Positions 43,234 to 51,079 of a DNA stretch of 64,000 bases are shown piece by piece; the first letter of the stretch is position 1; every line of letters starts with the position of its first letter. This stretch comes from Candidatus Gastranaerophilales bacterium HUM_1. Lineage in GTDB: Bacteria; Cyanobacteriota; Vampirovibrionia; Gastranaerophilales; Gastranaerophilaceae. A program made the translations under genes and the position numbers. The notes beneath the pieces were generated by a model. That model made no database searches. It had not been told where the DNA came from and was given only the letters and a program-made list of their open reading frames with translations. Location of the stretch: NCBI GenBank assembly GCA_002103105.1, contig DAAY01000003.1, positions 372,001 through 436,000 on the forward strand, written 5' to 3'.

Positions 43234-43318
43234 GTTCTCATCCTTTTCCTATAACAGTACTATGATAGCATAAAAATTCAATATACAAAAATTATGTTAA
43301 ATATTACTTAACACGACG

Positions 43319-43495
43319 TTAGTGCATTACATCGTTTTTGTTTAATTCTCCGATGTAATTTACGGGACTGTCATTAGGCATTTCCTCAAGCCAGTTTGAA
43401 AGAAGGTTTTCTAATTTTGAAAGTTTAAACATTTCTATTGTTGATTGAATTTTATATTCCAAATCTGGAGTTCTTTGTTGTAGTGCTAAATCCAT
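43319..43495 (-). CDS. Small acidic protein of 58 residues
   Basis: The start at 43495 (MDLALQQRTPDLEYKI) is set by AGAGGAT 7 bases upstream; an open frame extends to 43549 without signals. The protein is helical with a leucine-rich middle (FKLSKLENLLSNWLEEMP) and an acidic, non-helical end. It lies 85 bases before the activase gene on the same strand and may be cotranscribed. No family recognised. Confidence 0.65.
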   Translation of the reverse strand: MDLALQQRTPDLEYKIQSTIEMFKLSKLENLLSNWLEEMPNDSPVNYIGELNKNDVMH

Positions 43496-43625
43496 AATGT
43501 ATATCCTCTTATCTGTATATAATATATAAAACCCATTTTTATGGTACAAATTACACTATTTTAAGAAATATTAATAATTTAGCTTTTTAGTTGTTTAAAC
43601 TATTAAATTTTAAAAGTTTTTAAAC

Positions 43626-43631
43626 TATACT
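43626..43631 (+). promoter_or_regulatory. -10 element of the NTF2-like gene, predicted leaderless
   Basis: TATACT (43626-43631) lies 7 bases before the ATG at 43639. A weak -35 (TTAAAT, 43603-43608) is spaced 17 bases upstream. No ribosome binding site is present. Confidence 0.4.
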
Positions 43632-43638
43632 ATTTGTT

Positions 43639-44532
43639 ATGAAGAAGATTGTTTTGTTTTTGATATTAGGAGCTTTAATTACTCCATTTACGTTCCAAAA
43701 ATCTGAGGGTTCTTTGATTTCTGACCGTTCATACCGAGCTGAAATGAACAAAGAAAACCGTAAAGAAGTTAAGCAGATTAAAAATTTGTTTAAAATTCAT
43801 GAAACATATGCGAATAATCATGATCTTAAAGGTTTAGAAACTTTGTATTCTGATAAGTATATGAATAATGATGGTTTTGGAAAGGAAGTATATTTTAAAA
43901 GTATCAAAGAAACTTGGGATACTTGCAAAGATTTAACTTATGAAACAAAAATTGTATCAATAAATGTTTCAGGTGATTATGCTTCTATAAATGTTGAAGA
44001 AACTGCAAGCGGAACGATTACTGATATGTTGGATTCCAACCCAATTGCAGGGGAGTTGCATTCAAAATCTACTGGAATATATTACCTTGAAAAAGTTAAC
44101 GAAAAATGGTTTATTGTAGGCGAAACAGCTTTGACGGATGAATCTTCTTTGCTTTATGGTGATGCGAGATTTATGAATATTGAAATTCAAGCACCAAATC
44201 AAGTATCTGCTGGAGAAGTTTATACTACAACAGTTAAAGTTGATGCTGAACCAGATATGTTTATTATCGGGGCAATTGACAGAGATACTGTTACATATCC
44301 AACAAGCACTCCTAAAAGTGAGCTTAGGGCGATGCCTCAATCTCAAACATTGGAAAGGTTGTTGAAAGCAAATACTGATAACTTGAATGAGTATGCTGTT
44401 GCTTCTTTGGCAATTTCAAAAGCTAAAAATGTTCAAGATGCGACTTATCAAATCTATATGGCAGGGCTTGTTTGTGTAATGAAACGTGTAAATGTAATTC
44501 CTAAAAATAATTTTATAAAAGTTGAGGATTAA
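43639..44532 (+). CDS. Unknown exported protein with NTF2/SnoaL-like domain
   Basis: The protein has 297 residues. The N-terminus (KKIVLFLILGALITPFTF) is a signal peptide or anchor. Residues about 45-160 have the cone-fold pattern of NTF2-like domains: helix (LFKIHETYANNHDLKGLETLYSD), then strands ending TGIYYLEKVNEKWFIVGE. The last 130 residues form a second, beta-rich domain (EIQAPNQVSAGEVYTTTVKVD). The substrate is unknown. It lies 1 base before lspA and is probably first in the operon lspA - pseudouridine synthase - 45926 gene. Confidence 0.8.
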   Translation: MKKIVLFLILGALITPFTFQKSEGSLISDRSYRAEMNKENRKEVKQIKNLFKIHETYANNHDLKGLETLYSDKYMNNDGFGKEVYFKSIKETWDTCKDLTYETKIVSINVSGDYASINVEETASGTITDMLDSNPIAGELHSKSTGIYYLEKVNEKWFIVGETALTDESSLLYGDARFMNIEIQAPNQVSAGEVYTTTVKVDAEPDMFIIGAIDRDTVTYPTSTPKSELRAMPQSQTLERLLKANTDNLNEYAVASLAISKAKNVQDATYQIYMAGLVCVMKRVNVIPKNNFIKVED

Positions 44533-44533
44533 G

Positions 44534-44998
44534 ATGGATAAATCAATAGGTAAATATTTTTTCTTAGTATGTTGTTTTATATTTTGGTTATTTTTAGCTT
44601 TGTTTTCATCAAAGTTAATTGTTGATAACCTTACCTCTGGACATCATTATTCAAATGCAGTTTTTCAGTTACATTATTTGAAAAATGCAGGAGCTGCGTT
44701 CAGTTTATTACAAAATGCAAGAGAATTTTTGATAATCATTTCGATTGTTGCGACGACAATGCTATTTTTATACGTCCACCATCATATAAAAAATATCCAT
44801 TATATTTCTGTTTCATTTATTGCGTTACTTTGTTCTGGAATAATGAGTAATTGCCATGAAAGAATTGTTTTTGGATATGTTAGAGATTATATTCAATTGA
44901 ATTTTGTAAATTTCCCAATCTTTAATGTTGCGGATATATTTATCACTATTGGTGTAATCGCTTTGATTGTAATTTTATTATTTTATAAAGGTAGATAA
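44534..44998 (+). CDS. lspA: Lipoprotein signal peptidase LspA (divergent)
   Basis: This 154-residue inner-membrane aspartyl protease removes signal peptides of prolipoproteins. Four membrane helices are visible. Conserved sites are KNAGAAFSLL, the catalytic Asp in GYVRDYIQL, and the second catalytic Asp in FPIFNVADIFI. One conserved motif is changed: the usual GNxxDR reads SNCHER. The start at 44534 has GAGG 6 bases upstream; a frame starting at 44522 would overlap the previous gene. Confidence 0.9.
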   Translation: MDKSIGKYFFLVCCFIFWLFLALFSSKLIVDNLTSGHHYSNAVFQLHYLKNAGAAFSLLQNAREFLIIISIVATTMLFLYVHHHIKNIHYISVSFIALLCSGIMSNCHERIVFGYVRDYIQLNFVNFPIFNVADIFITIGVIALIVILLFYKGR

Positions 44999-45003
44999 CT
45001 AAG

Positions 45004-45921
45004 ATGTTACTTGTGATTGATGAAAATGCGGAGAATTCCAGATTGGATGCTTATTTGGCGGAACTTTATGATGGAATTTCACGTTCTAAGATTCAATCTG
45101 CTATAAAATCTGGAAAAGTTACCGTTAATGGAGTTGTCAAAAAAGCCTCTTATTCTTTAAAAGAAGGTGACAAGATAGAATTTGAAAATCTTGTTGAAGA
45201 AAAAGTTTTGGCAATAGAACCAGAAAATATCCCTCTGGAAGTTGTTTGGGAAGATGAGAATATGGCAGTAATAAATAAACCATCTGGCATGTTGACCCAC
45301 CCTACGTTTATTGAAACTTCTGGAACATTGGTAAATGCTTTGCTCTATAAATATGGACAAAATCTTTCTGATGTAAATGGTGAATTTAGACGTGGAATTG
45401 TTCATCGATTGGATAGAAATACTTCTGGTTTGTTGATGATTCCTAAGAATAATAAAACTCATGAATATTTAGCTAATTTGATAAAAAATCATGATTTAAT
45501 CAAAAAATATCATGCAATTTTGGTTGGGAATTATCCAAGAGATAATGATGTGATTTCTGACCCGATTGGGAGAAATAATCTTAATCCTAAGAAAATGGCT
45601 GTTCGTCCAGATGGCAGACCAAGTGTTACCAAGTTGAAAGTAATTGAACGATTTGGAAATGAAGCAACTTACGTTGAGTTGAACTTGATTACGGGAAGAA
45701 CTCATCAAATTCGTGTTCATACGAGTTATAAAAAGCATCCTGTTTATAACGATACAATGTATGGGGCTGGGCAAGGAAAAGTTAAAACGGAAGAACAAGT
45801 TTTGCAGTCATACTATTTGAGATTTGCAAAACCATTTTCACAAGAGATAATAGAATTGGAAATAGAACCTGATGAAAAATTGTCAAAAGTATTGACTTAT
45901 TTCAGAAATAGGAGAGTTTAA
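45004..45921 (+). CDS. RluD-family 23S rRNA pseudouridine synthase
   Basis: The protein has 305 residues. An N-terminal S4 RNA-binding domain (about 10-60, SRLDAYLAELYDGISRSKIQ, GKVTVNGVVKKASYSLKEGD) is followed by the RluA/RluD catalytic domain with the active-site motif HRLDRNTSGLLM (Asp) and TGRTHQIRVH. It converts specific uridines of 23S rRNA to pseudouridine; the length fits RluD. It follows lspA by 5 bases, the common lspA-rluD arrangement. Confidence 0.94.
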   Translation: MLLVIDENAENSRLDAYLAELYDGISRSKIQSAIKSGKVTVNGVVKKASYSLKEGDKIEFENLVEEKVLAIEPENIPLEVVWEDENMAVINKPSGMLTHPTFIETSGTLVNALLYKYGQNLSDVNGEFRRGIVHRLDRNTSGLLMIPKNNKTHEYLANLIKNHDLIKKYHAILVGNYPRDNDVISDPIGRNNLNPKKMAVRPDGRPSVTKLKVIERFGNEATYVELNLITGRTHQIRVHTSYKKHPVYNDTMYGAGQGKVKTEEQVLQSYYLRFAKPFSQEIIELEIEPDEKLSKVLTYFRNRRV

Positions 45922-45925
45922 TTAT

Positions 45926-46378
45926 ATGAAAAGAATGTTTATTGCTTTAAGTGTTGTTGCGTTAATTGCAGTGGTATATCTTGCAATAATGAATCATAGC
46001 AATTATATAAATGTGAATTATATGTATAATACAATGCTTGATGTTCAATCTAAACTTGGTTTGACTGATAATAGCGGAATGTTTTTTAGGACTATTAGAT
46101 TATCTAGTTATACAATAATCATTCTTCTTGCAGGGTTGTTTGTTGGTGCTGGAACTGTTTATATGTTCCTTTCAGCTTCGAAAGACAAAGTAAAAGCATA
46201 TCAAAGAGAATTGGAAAGAACTTCAATCTCTGGCTCTGCAAATGCTTCTAGGGTCGAAGTTTTGGAAGCGAAAATTAAAACTTTAGAAAAAGCTTTTTCA
46301 GCGGTGGTTGACGAACGTACAAAATTAGAAGTACAAATCAAAAACTTAAACGCTGAAATTGATAATTTGAATAAGTAA
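45926..46378 (+). CDS. Two-helix membrane protein with C-terminal coiled coil
   Basis: The protein has 150 residues. It has membrane helices at about 4-23 and 61-83 (SYTIIILLAGLFVGAGTVYM) and a coiled coil from about 105 to the end (VEVLEAKIKTLEKAF, KLEVQIKNLNAEIDNLNK). The plan recalls LapA/DUF1049 proteins but the match is only in architecture. It starts 4 bases after the pseudouridine synthase gene, so is last in that operon. Function unknown. Confidence 0.8.
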   Translation: MKRMFIALSVVALIAVVYLAIMNHSNYINVNYMYNTMLDVQSKLGLTDNSGMFFRTIRLSSYTIIILLAGLFVGAGTVYMFLSASKDKVKAYQRELERTSISGSANASRVEVLEAKIKTLEKAFSAVVDERTKLEVQIKNLNAEIDNLNK

Positions 46379-46403
46379 AATAAAAAAATGAATTTATAAG
46401 ATT

Positions 46404-46434
46404 AAAGCGGAGAATTTTATCAATTCCCCGCTTT
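46404..46434. terminator. Bidirectional terminator between the lspA operon and the M16 protease gene
   Basis: AAAGCGGAGAATT pairs with AATTCCCCGCTTT (one A-C mismatch) around a short loop, between two convergent genes. Confidence 0.7.
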
Positions 46435-46455
46435 CATTATTTGTTTCACATTCAT

Positions 46456-49044
46456 TTACTTTGTAACGATTGATAGAATATAGTCATCTGTGAAGTATTT
46501 ATTTGCGATTTCTATAATATCAGAATCCGTTACACTGTTGATTAGTTTTTCGTATTTGTCTTTAAATTCGTATCCTCTTGTTGATGCTTCGTACCAACCT
46601 ATATTAGATGCTTTATCAAGGTTTGTTTCTAACCCTATTACGTAGTTTCCTAGTAATTTTTCTTTTGCATCTTGAAGTTCTTTATCACCAACATATTCTG
46701 TTTTTAATCTTGTAATTTCTGCAAATAAACCAGATTTCGCCTTGTCTAAGGTTTGAGGATTTGTGCCAATGTATAGCAAAAAACTTCCTCTTAAAACATT
46801 TGGAGAATAACCAGAACCAAGTTGATATGCTAATCCTTCTTGTTCTCTCAAATCTTTAAACAATCTTGAACTCATGCCAGAACCGAGAAGAGAATCGATG
46901 ACTTGTAAGGTTGCATAATCCTTTTCATTTAAAACACCATTTGTTTGCCAACCGAGCAAAATCCATGCAGTTTCTGTTGTTGGCACTTTTTGAATTGTTT
47001 GTCTTGGGGTGGTTACTGTTGGTATTTTTGAATTGTATTGTGCGAAATCAAAATTCTTTGCGTTTTCTTTTGGTTTGAAAATATTATTTAAGTCTTGAAT
47101 TGTTTTGTCCTTGTCAATATTTCCGTTTATTGAAATAACTAAATTATTAGGAGCAAAAATTGAATTATAGTAATTTATAATATCTTCTTTAGTGATGTTT
47201 GGAATGTTTTTTTCTAAGATTTTTGAAGAAATTGAATATGGGGAATTTTGATAAATTAAATCTCTGTACTCTTCAATTGCTCTTTGAAGAGGTACATCTT
47301 TATTTCTTTTTATTGTATTTAGTTTTTCTGTTTTAACTTTATCAATTTCATAATCTTCAAATGTAGCGTTATTAACTACCTCGTTTAATAGTTCTAAAGT
47401 TTTGTCATATTCATCTTTTGTTGTTAGGACATTTATTACAAAAGCGTCAGCACTAGCACTTGGTTGAATTTTTATTCCATTATCTTCGAGTACTTGTGAT
47501 AGCTCTAGGGATGTATAATTTTTTGTACCTCTCATCATTGCTGTTGCGGTAAGGTTTGCTGTTCCAGCTTTTTGCTCTGCAAGTTGTCCTCCTTTTGCGT
47601 AAATACTGATTGCAATAATATCGTTTACGTTGTTAGGAGTATAAAGCATTGTCGCTCCGTCAGAAAGTTTATATTTTTGAGTTTGAGCGTTTTCGCTAAC
47701 AAGTTCTGCTGTTGCTGGAGCTTGTTGTGTTAGTGAAGCTACTGGAACTTCTTTTGCACTTTTAGGTAAGACAATTGAAACGGCACTTCTATTTATTCCA
47801 AGGTATTTTTCTGCGACTTTTTTTGCATCTTCTTTTGATACATTTTTAATGTTATCAAGATATGTATCGTAGAATTTTATGTCATTTGTCAACGCCATTG
47901 TGTAGCCGATTTCAGTTGCGATATTTGTTATTGATTCTCTAGAATAATATGTGCTTCTTTCAATTATATTTTTTGCTAATTTTAATTGATCGTCTGTAAC
48001 TCCATTTTTTTGAATTTTTTCTATTTCATTAAATATAGTATCTTGAACAATTTTGCATTTTGTTGGTTCGTAATTTGCTGAAATGTAGAATATTCCGTCA
48101 TCTCGGAATGTGGAATTTCCTGCATCAACAGAAAAAGCTATTCTTTTCTTTTCTTTTAGAACTTGGTTAAGAACAGATGATCTACCATCTCCTAAAATAG
48201 TTGCAAGAACATCTAGTGCATAAGAATCTTTATCATCAATTGGAGTTCCTCTAAATCCGATAACCATATACCCAGATTCGGTATCAAGATATTCTACTTT
48301 TTTTTGTTGTTTTGTTAGGGGAGCTTCTTTTGTATAAATTGTTTTCGTTTGTTTTTTATACTCCGCATTGAATGCTTCTTTTGTTTTTTCGATTGCGTGA
48401 TTTGCATCCACATCTCCAATGATTACTGTAACCATATTTGATGGAGAATAATTTTTGTTATAGAAACTCAAAACTTGATCTCTGGTGATTGTTTCAATAA
48501 CATCACTTCTTCCAATAACTTTTCTTTTATATGGGTGAGTTGTATATAGCATTGAATTCAAGTTATCTTGCATTATTTTTGTTGGAGAATTTAAGTCTTT
48601 GCTTATTTCTTCTAGGACAACTTTTCTTTCTTTTTCCATTTCTTTTCTTGGAATAAGAGGATGAAGAATCATATCTCCGTGTAAATCCATTGCTAAATCA
48701 AAATCTTTAGAAGGGATAGTTATATAATAATGCGTAAAATCTTTGCTCGTAGCGGCATTAGTTATTGCTCCTTTAGTTTCTAGAATTTTGTCAAATTCCC
48801 CAGGTTCATGGGTTTTTGTGCCTTTAAAAAATAAATGTTCTAGAAAATGCGCAACTCCGTTATTTGAATCTTCTTCATCAATTGAGCCTGTTTTAATCCA
48901 AGTGTCAATTGTGACAATAGGATTATTTTTAACTTCTTGGACTACAACGGTTTGACCATTATCTAGTTTGTACATTTGAGCTTGAGATGCCCAAACTACG
49001 TTTCCACATACTAATATTGCTGCTACTATTATAAATTTTTTCAT
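46456..49044 (-). CDS. Secreted M16-family zinc peptidase (fused two-repeat form)
   Basis: The protein has 862 residues. It has a signal peptide (1-19, ending VWA). The first M16 unit has the inverted zinc motif HFLEH (66-70) and the distal Glu in VLEEISKD (about 145), so it is catalytically complete. The second unit (from about 450) starts KYKLSDGATMLYTPN and keeps the fold but lacks HxxEH; it contributes the R/Y substrate-binding region (SSRLFKDLREQEGLAYQLGS). Both halves in one chain make a clam-shell oligopeptidase like pitrilysin or PqqL. It is likely periplasmic. It is monocistronic. Confidence 0.93.
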   Translation of the reverse strand: MKKFIIVAAILVCGNVVWASQAQMYKLDNGQTVVVQEVKNNPIVTIDTWIKTGSIDEEDSNNGVAHFLEHLFFKGTKTHEPGEFDKILETKGAITNAATSKDFTHYYITIPSKDFDLAMDLHGDMILHPLIPRKEMEKERKVVLEEISKDLNSPTKIMQDNLNSMLYTTHPYKRKVIGRSDVIETITRDQVLSFYNKNYSPSNMVTVIIGDVDANHAIEKTKEAFNAEYKKQTKTIYTKEAPLTKQQKKVEYLDTESGYMVIGFRGTPIDDKDSYALDVLATILGDGRSSVLNQVLKEKKRIAFSVDAGNSTFRDDGIFYISANYEPTKCKIVQDTIFNEIEKIQKNGVTDDQLKLAKNIIERSTYYSRESITNIATEIGYTMALTNDIKFYDTYLDNIKNVSKEDAKKVAEKYLGINRSAVSIVLPKSAKEVPVASLTQQAPATAELVSENAQTQKYKLSDGATMLYTPNNVNDIIAISIYAKGGQLAEQKAGTANLTATAMMRGTKNYTSLELSQVLEDNGIKIQPSASADAFVINVLTTKDEYDKTLELLNEVVNNATFEDYEIDKVKTEKLNTIKRNKDVPLQRAIEEYRDLIYQNSPYSISSKILEKNIPNITKEDIINYYNSIFAPNNLVISINGNIDKDKTIQDLNNIFKPKENAKNFDFAQYNSKIPTVTTPRQTIQKVPTTETAWILLGWQTNGVLNEKDYATLQVIDSLLGSGMSSRLFKDLREQEGLAYQLGSGYSPNVLRGSFLLYIGTNPQTLDKAKSGLFAEITRLKTEYVGDKELQDAKEKLLGNYVIGLETNLDKASNIGWYEASTRGYEFKDKYEKLINSVTDSDIIEIANKYFTDDYILSIVTK

Positions 49045-49116
49045 AGAAAACCATCCTTTTTGATAGTGATTATATAATAAAATTAGATAAAAAATATAAC
49101 CTTGTCGGAGGAAATA

Positions 49117-49890
49117 TTAAACAGGTTGTACGTCTTGTAACATTTCGGTTGATTTGAATTTTTTAGGTGATTTTAGCTCGATATATTCTTTTAAAACTTG
49201 GAATGATACTGTACAAACTTTTTCATTAGCTTTGGTTTCATATTCTCCTATTTCGTCAAAATCATTTATCGCCATTTGTTTGAAAAAGTCACGTAATTTG
49301 TGTGGCATTTGTTTTTTTGCAGAATATAATTTTCCCGCACAGTTTTTACAAACAACTCCTCCTGCGGTAGGGATGAAATACATTGTTTCTTCTCCAATGT
49401 TACATTGGCAGTGCAGGCATGTATCAAATTCGAGTGAAAAACCTGATTCAATCATCATTTTTAATTGGAATTTAATTACAGCGATAAGGGTTTCTACCTT
49501 GTTTTGAGCAGAAGAAATAGTGTTAAGTGCTTTGTATAAAAGGTTGTAAATAACTTCTGAACTAGGATCTTCTTCCAATCCAAAATTATTAACTACTTCT
49601 GTCACGTACATTGAATAGAAAATTTTATCTATATCTTGGCGGGTTTTGTTGAATGTGTTTAATACTTCCGCTTGGCAAATAGTATCGAGGTTTTTCCCTT
49701 TATGAAGCATAAGAGTATTAGCGACAAGCAAATCCATTCGAGCTCCTAATTTGCTCTTTGGTTTTTTGACTCCCTTTGCCACTCCCCTAATTAGTCCTTT
49801 GTCTTTTGAATACATGACAATAATTTTGTCTGATTCACTAAGATTGTAGGCTTTTAGATTAATTGCGTCTGTTACAAAACTATTTTGCAT
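49117..49890 (-). CDS. recO: DNA repair protein RecO
   Basis: The protein has 257 residues: an N-terminal OB fold (TDAINLKAYNLSESDKII, KGLIRGVAKGVKKPKSKLG), a helical middle and a zinc knuckle with CLHCQC and CKNC. It helps load RecA on SSB-coated DNA in the RecFOR pathway. It starts 5 bases after pilT, with AAGGATA before the ATG, so both are likely cotranscribed. Confidence 0.94.
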   Translation of the reverse strand: MQNSFVTDAINLKAYNLSESDKIIVMYSKDKGLIRGVAKGVKKPKSKLGARMDLLVANTLMLHKGKNLDTICQAEVLNTFNKTRQDIDKIFYSMYVTEVVNNFGLEEDPSSEVIYNLLYKALNTISSAQNKVETLIAVIKFQLKMMIESGFSLEFDTCLHCQCNIGEETMYFIPTAGGVVCKNCAGKLYSAKKQMPHKLRDFFKQMAINDFDEIGEYETKANEKVCTVSFQVLKEYIELKSPKKFKSTEMLQDVQPV

Positions 49891-49895
49891 TATCC

Positions 49896-50993
49896 TTATT
49901 TGTTCATGCCTGTACCGTGGTAGATACCTCTCATTAACTGTTCAAGTTCAGGTTTGTTGTCTGAGTATGTAAGAGCAGTTTCTTTTGAGATTTTTTCTTC
50001 GTTGTACAGCTTGTACAATGACATATTCATTGTTGTCATGTTATTGAATGAACCATTTTTAACAAGTTCATAAATTTGTTCCAATTCGTCTTTCTGGATA
50101 AAGTCTTTAACTGTTGGAGTAACAACTAAGATTTCTGTTGCAGGAAGACGAGTTCCGCCATCTATTGCAGGAACTAGCTTTTGAGAAATAGTTCCTCTCA
50201 AAGTGTTAGCAATCTGGCTTCTGATGAATGGTCTTTCATTCGGTTCAAATAAGTTGATAATTCTGGCTACTGTTTGAACTGAATCGTTTGTGTGGATTGT
50301 AGATACAACAAGGTGACCAGTTTCAGCTGCTTTTAGAGCAGATTCAATAGTTTCTCTGTCACGAATTTCACCGATAAATATAACGTCTGGGTCTTGACGT
50401 AAGGCGTATTTAACCCCGTCTGAGAATGATGGGGTATCGATTAGCAATTGTCTTTGAGAAACAATAGATTTTTTGTTTGAGAAGATAAATTCGACTGGGT
50501 CTTCGATTGTAACAATGTGTTTTGCAACTGAAGCGTTGATGTAATCAATCAAAGATGCAATCGTTGTTGATTTACCTGAACCTGTTGGTCCTGTTACTAA
50601 AACAAGTCCGTTGTTGAATGATGCAAATTCTTCTAGTGTTTCAGGTAAGTATAATTCTTTAAATGTTTTGATATAATAAGGAATCGCACGGATAACCATT
50701 GCTGTTTTCCCTAATTGTCTTGACATGTTTACACGAAAACGAGAGCATCCAGGAATTTCGTATGAAAAGTCAATATCAAAGAATCTTGTAATTCTGTCTT
50801 TCAAGTGTTGAGGTGCAACTGTTCTTATAGTGAATTCCATATCTTCACTTGTCAAAGGAGGAAGGTTAATTCTCATTATTTGACCAGAAACTCTGATAGC
50901 TGGTCTTTCTCCTTCGCAAATATGGGCATCAGATGCCCCTACGGAAACTGCTTGTCTTAAAAAGTCTTCAATATAAAAATCGTTGTTGCTCAT
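49896..50993 (-). CDS. pilT: Type IV pilus retraction ATPase PilT
   Basis: This 365-residue hexameric ATPase depolymerises type IV pili and drives twitching and DNA uptake. Walker A is GPTGSGKSTT; the Asp box is IVTIEDPVEF, Walker B VIFIGEIRDRETIE and the His box TGHLVVSTIHTND. The start at 50993 (MSNNDFYIEDFLRQA) has AGAGGA 5 bases upstream; the frame runs on to 51041 without support. It is divergent from comEC, upstream of recO. Confidence 0.95.
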   Translation of the reverse strand: MSNNDFYIEDFLRQAVSVGASDAHICEGERPAIRVSGQIMRINLPPLTSEDMEFTIRTVAPQHLKDRITRFFDIDFSYEIPGCSRFRVNMSRQLGKTAMVIRAIPYYIKTFKELYLPETLEEFASFNNGLVLVTGPTGSGKSTTIASLIDYINASVAKHIVTIEDPVEFIFSNKKSIVSQRQLLIDTPSFSDGVKYALRQDPDVIFIGEIRDRETIESALKAAETGHLVVSTIHTNDSVQTVARIINLFEPNERPFIRSQIANTLRGTISQKLVPAIDGGTRLPATEILVVTPTVKDFIQKDELEQIYELVKNGSFNNMTTMNMSLYKLYNEEKISKETALTYSDNKPELEQLMRGIYHGTGMNK

Positions 50994-51035
50994 ATAATCC
51001 TCTTCTTCAACATCAGCATAGCATATTTTTTGTTT

Positions 51036-51064
51036 TTGCACAACTATATTCTCCGTGCTATCAT
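51036..51064 (+). promoter_or_regulatory. Possible comEC promoter
   Basis: TTGCAC (51036-51041), 17 bases, TATCAT (51059-51064), ending 15 bases before the comEC ATG at 51080. The -35 matches only its first three bases. Confidence 0.4.
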
Positions 51065-51079
51065 TCAGTTGTTGGAATT

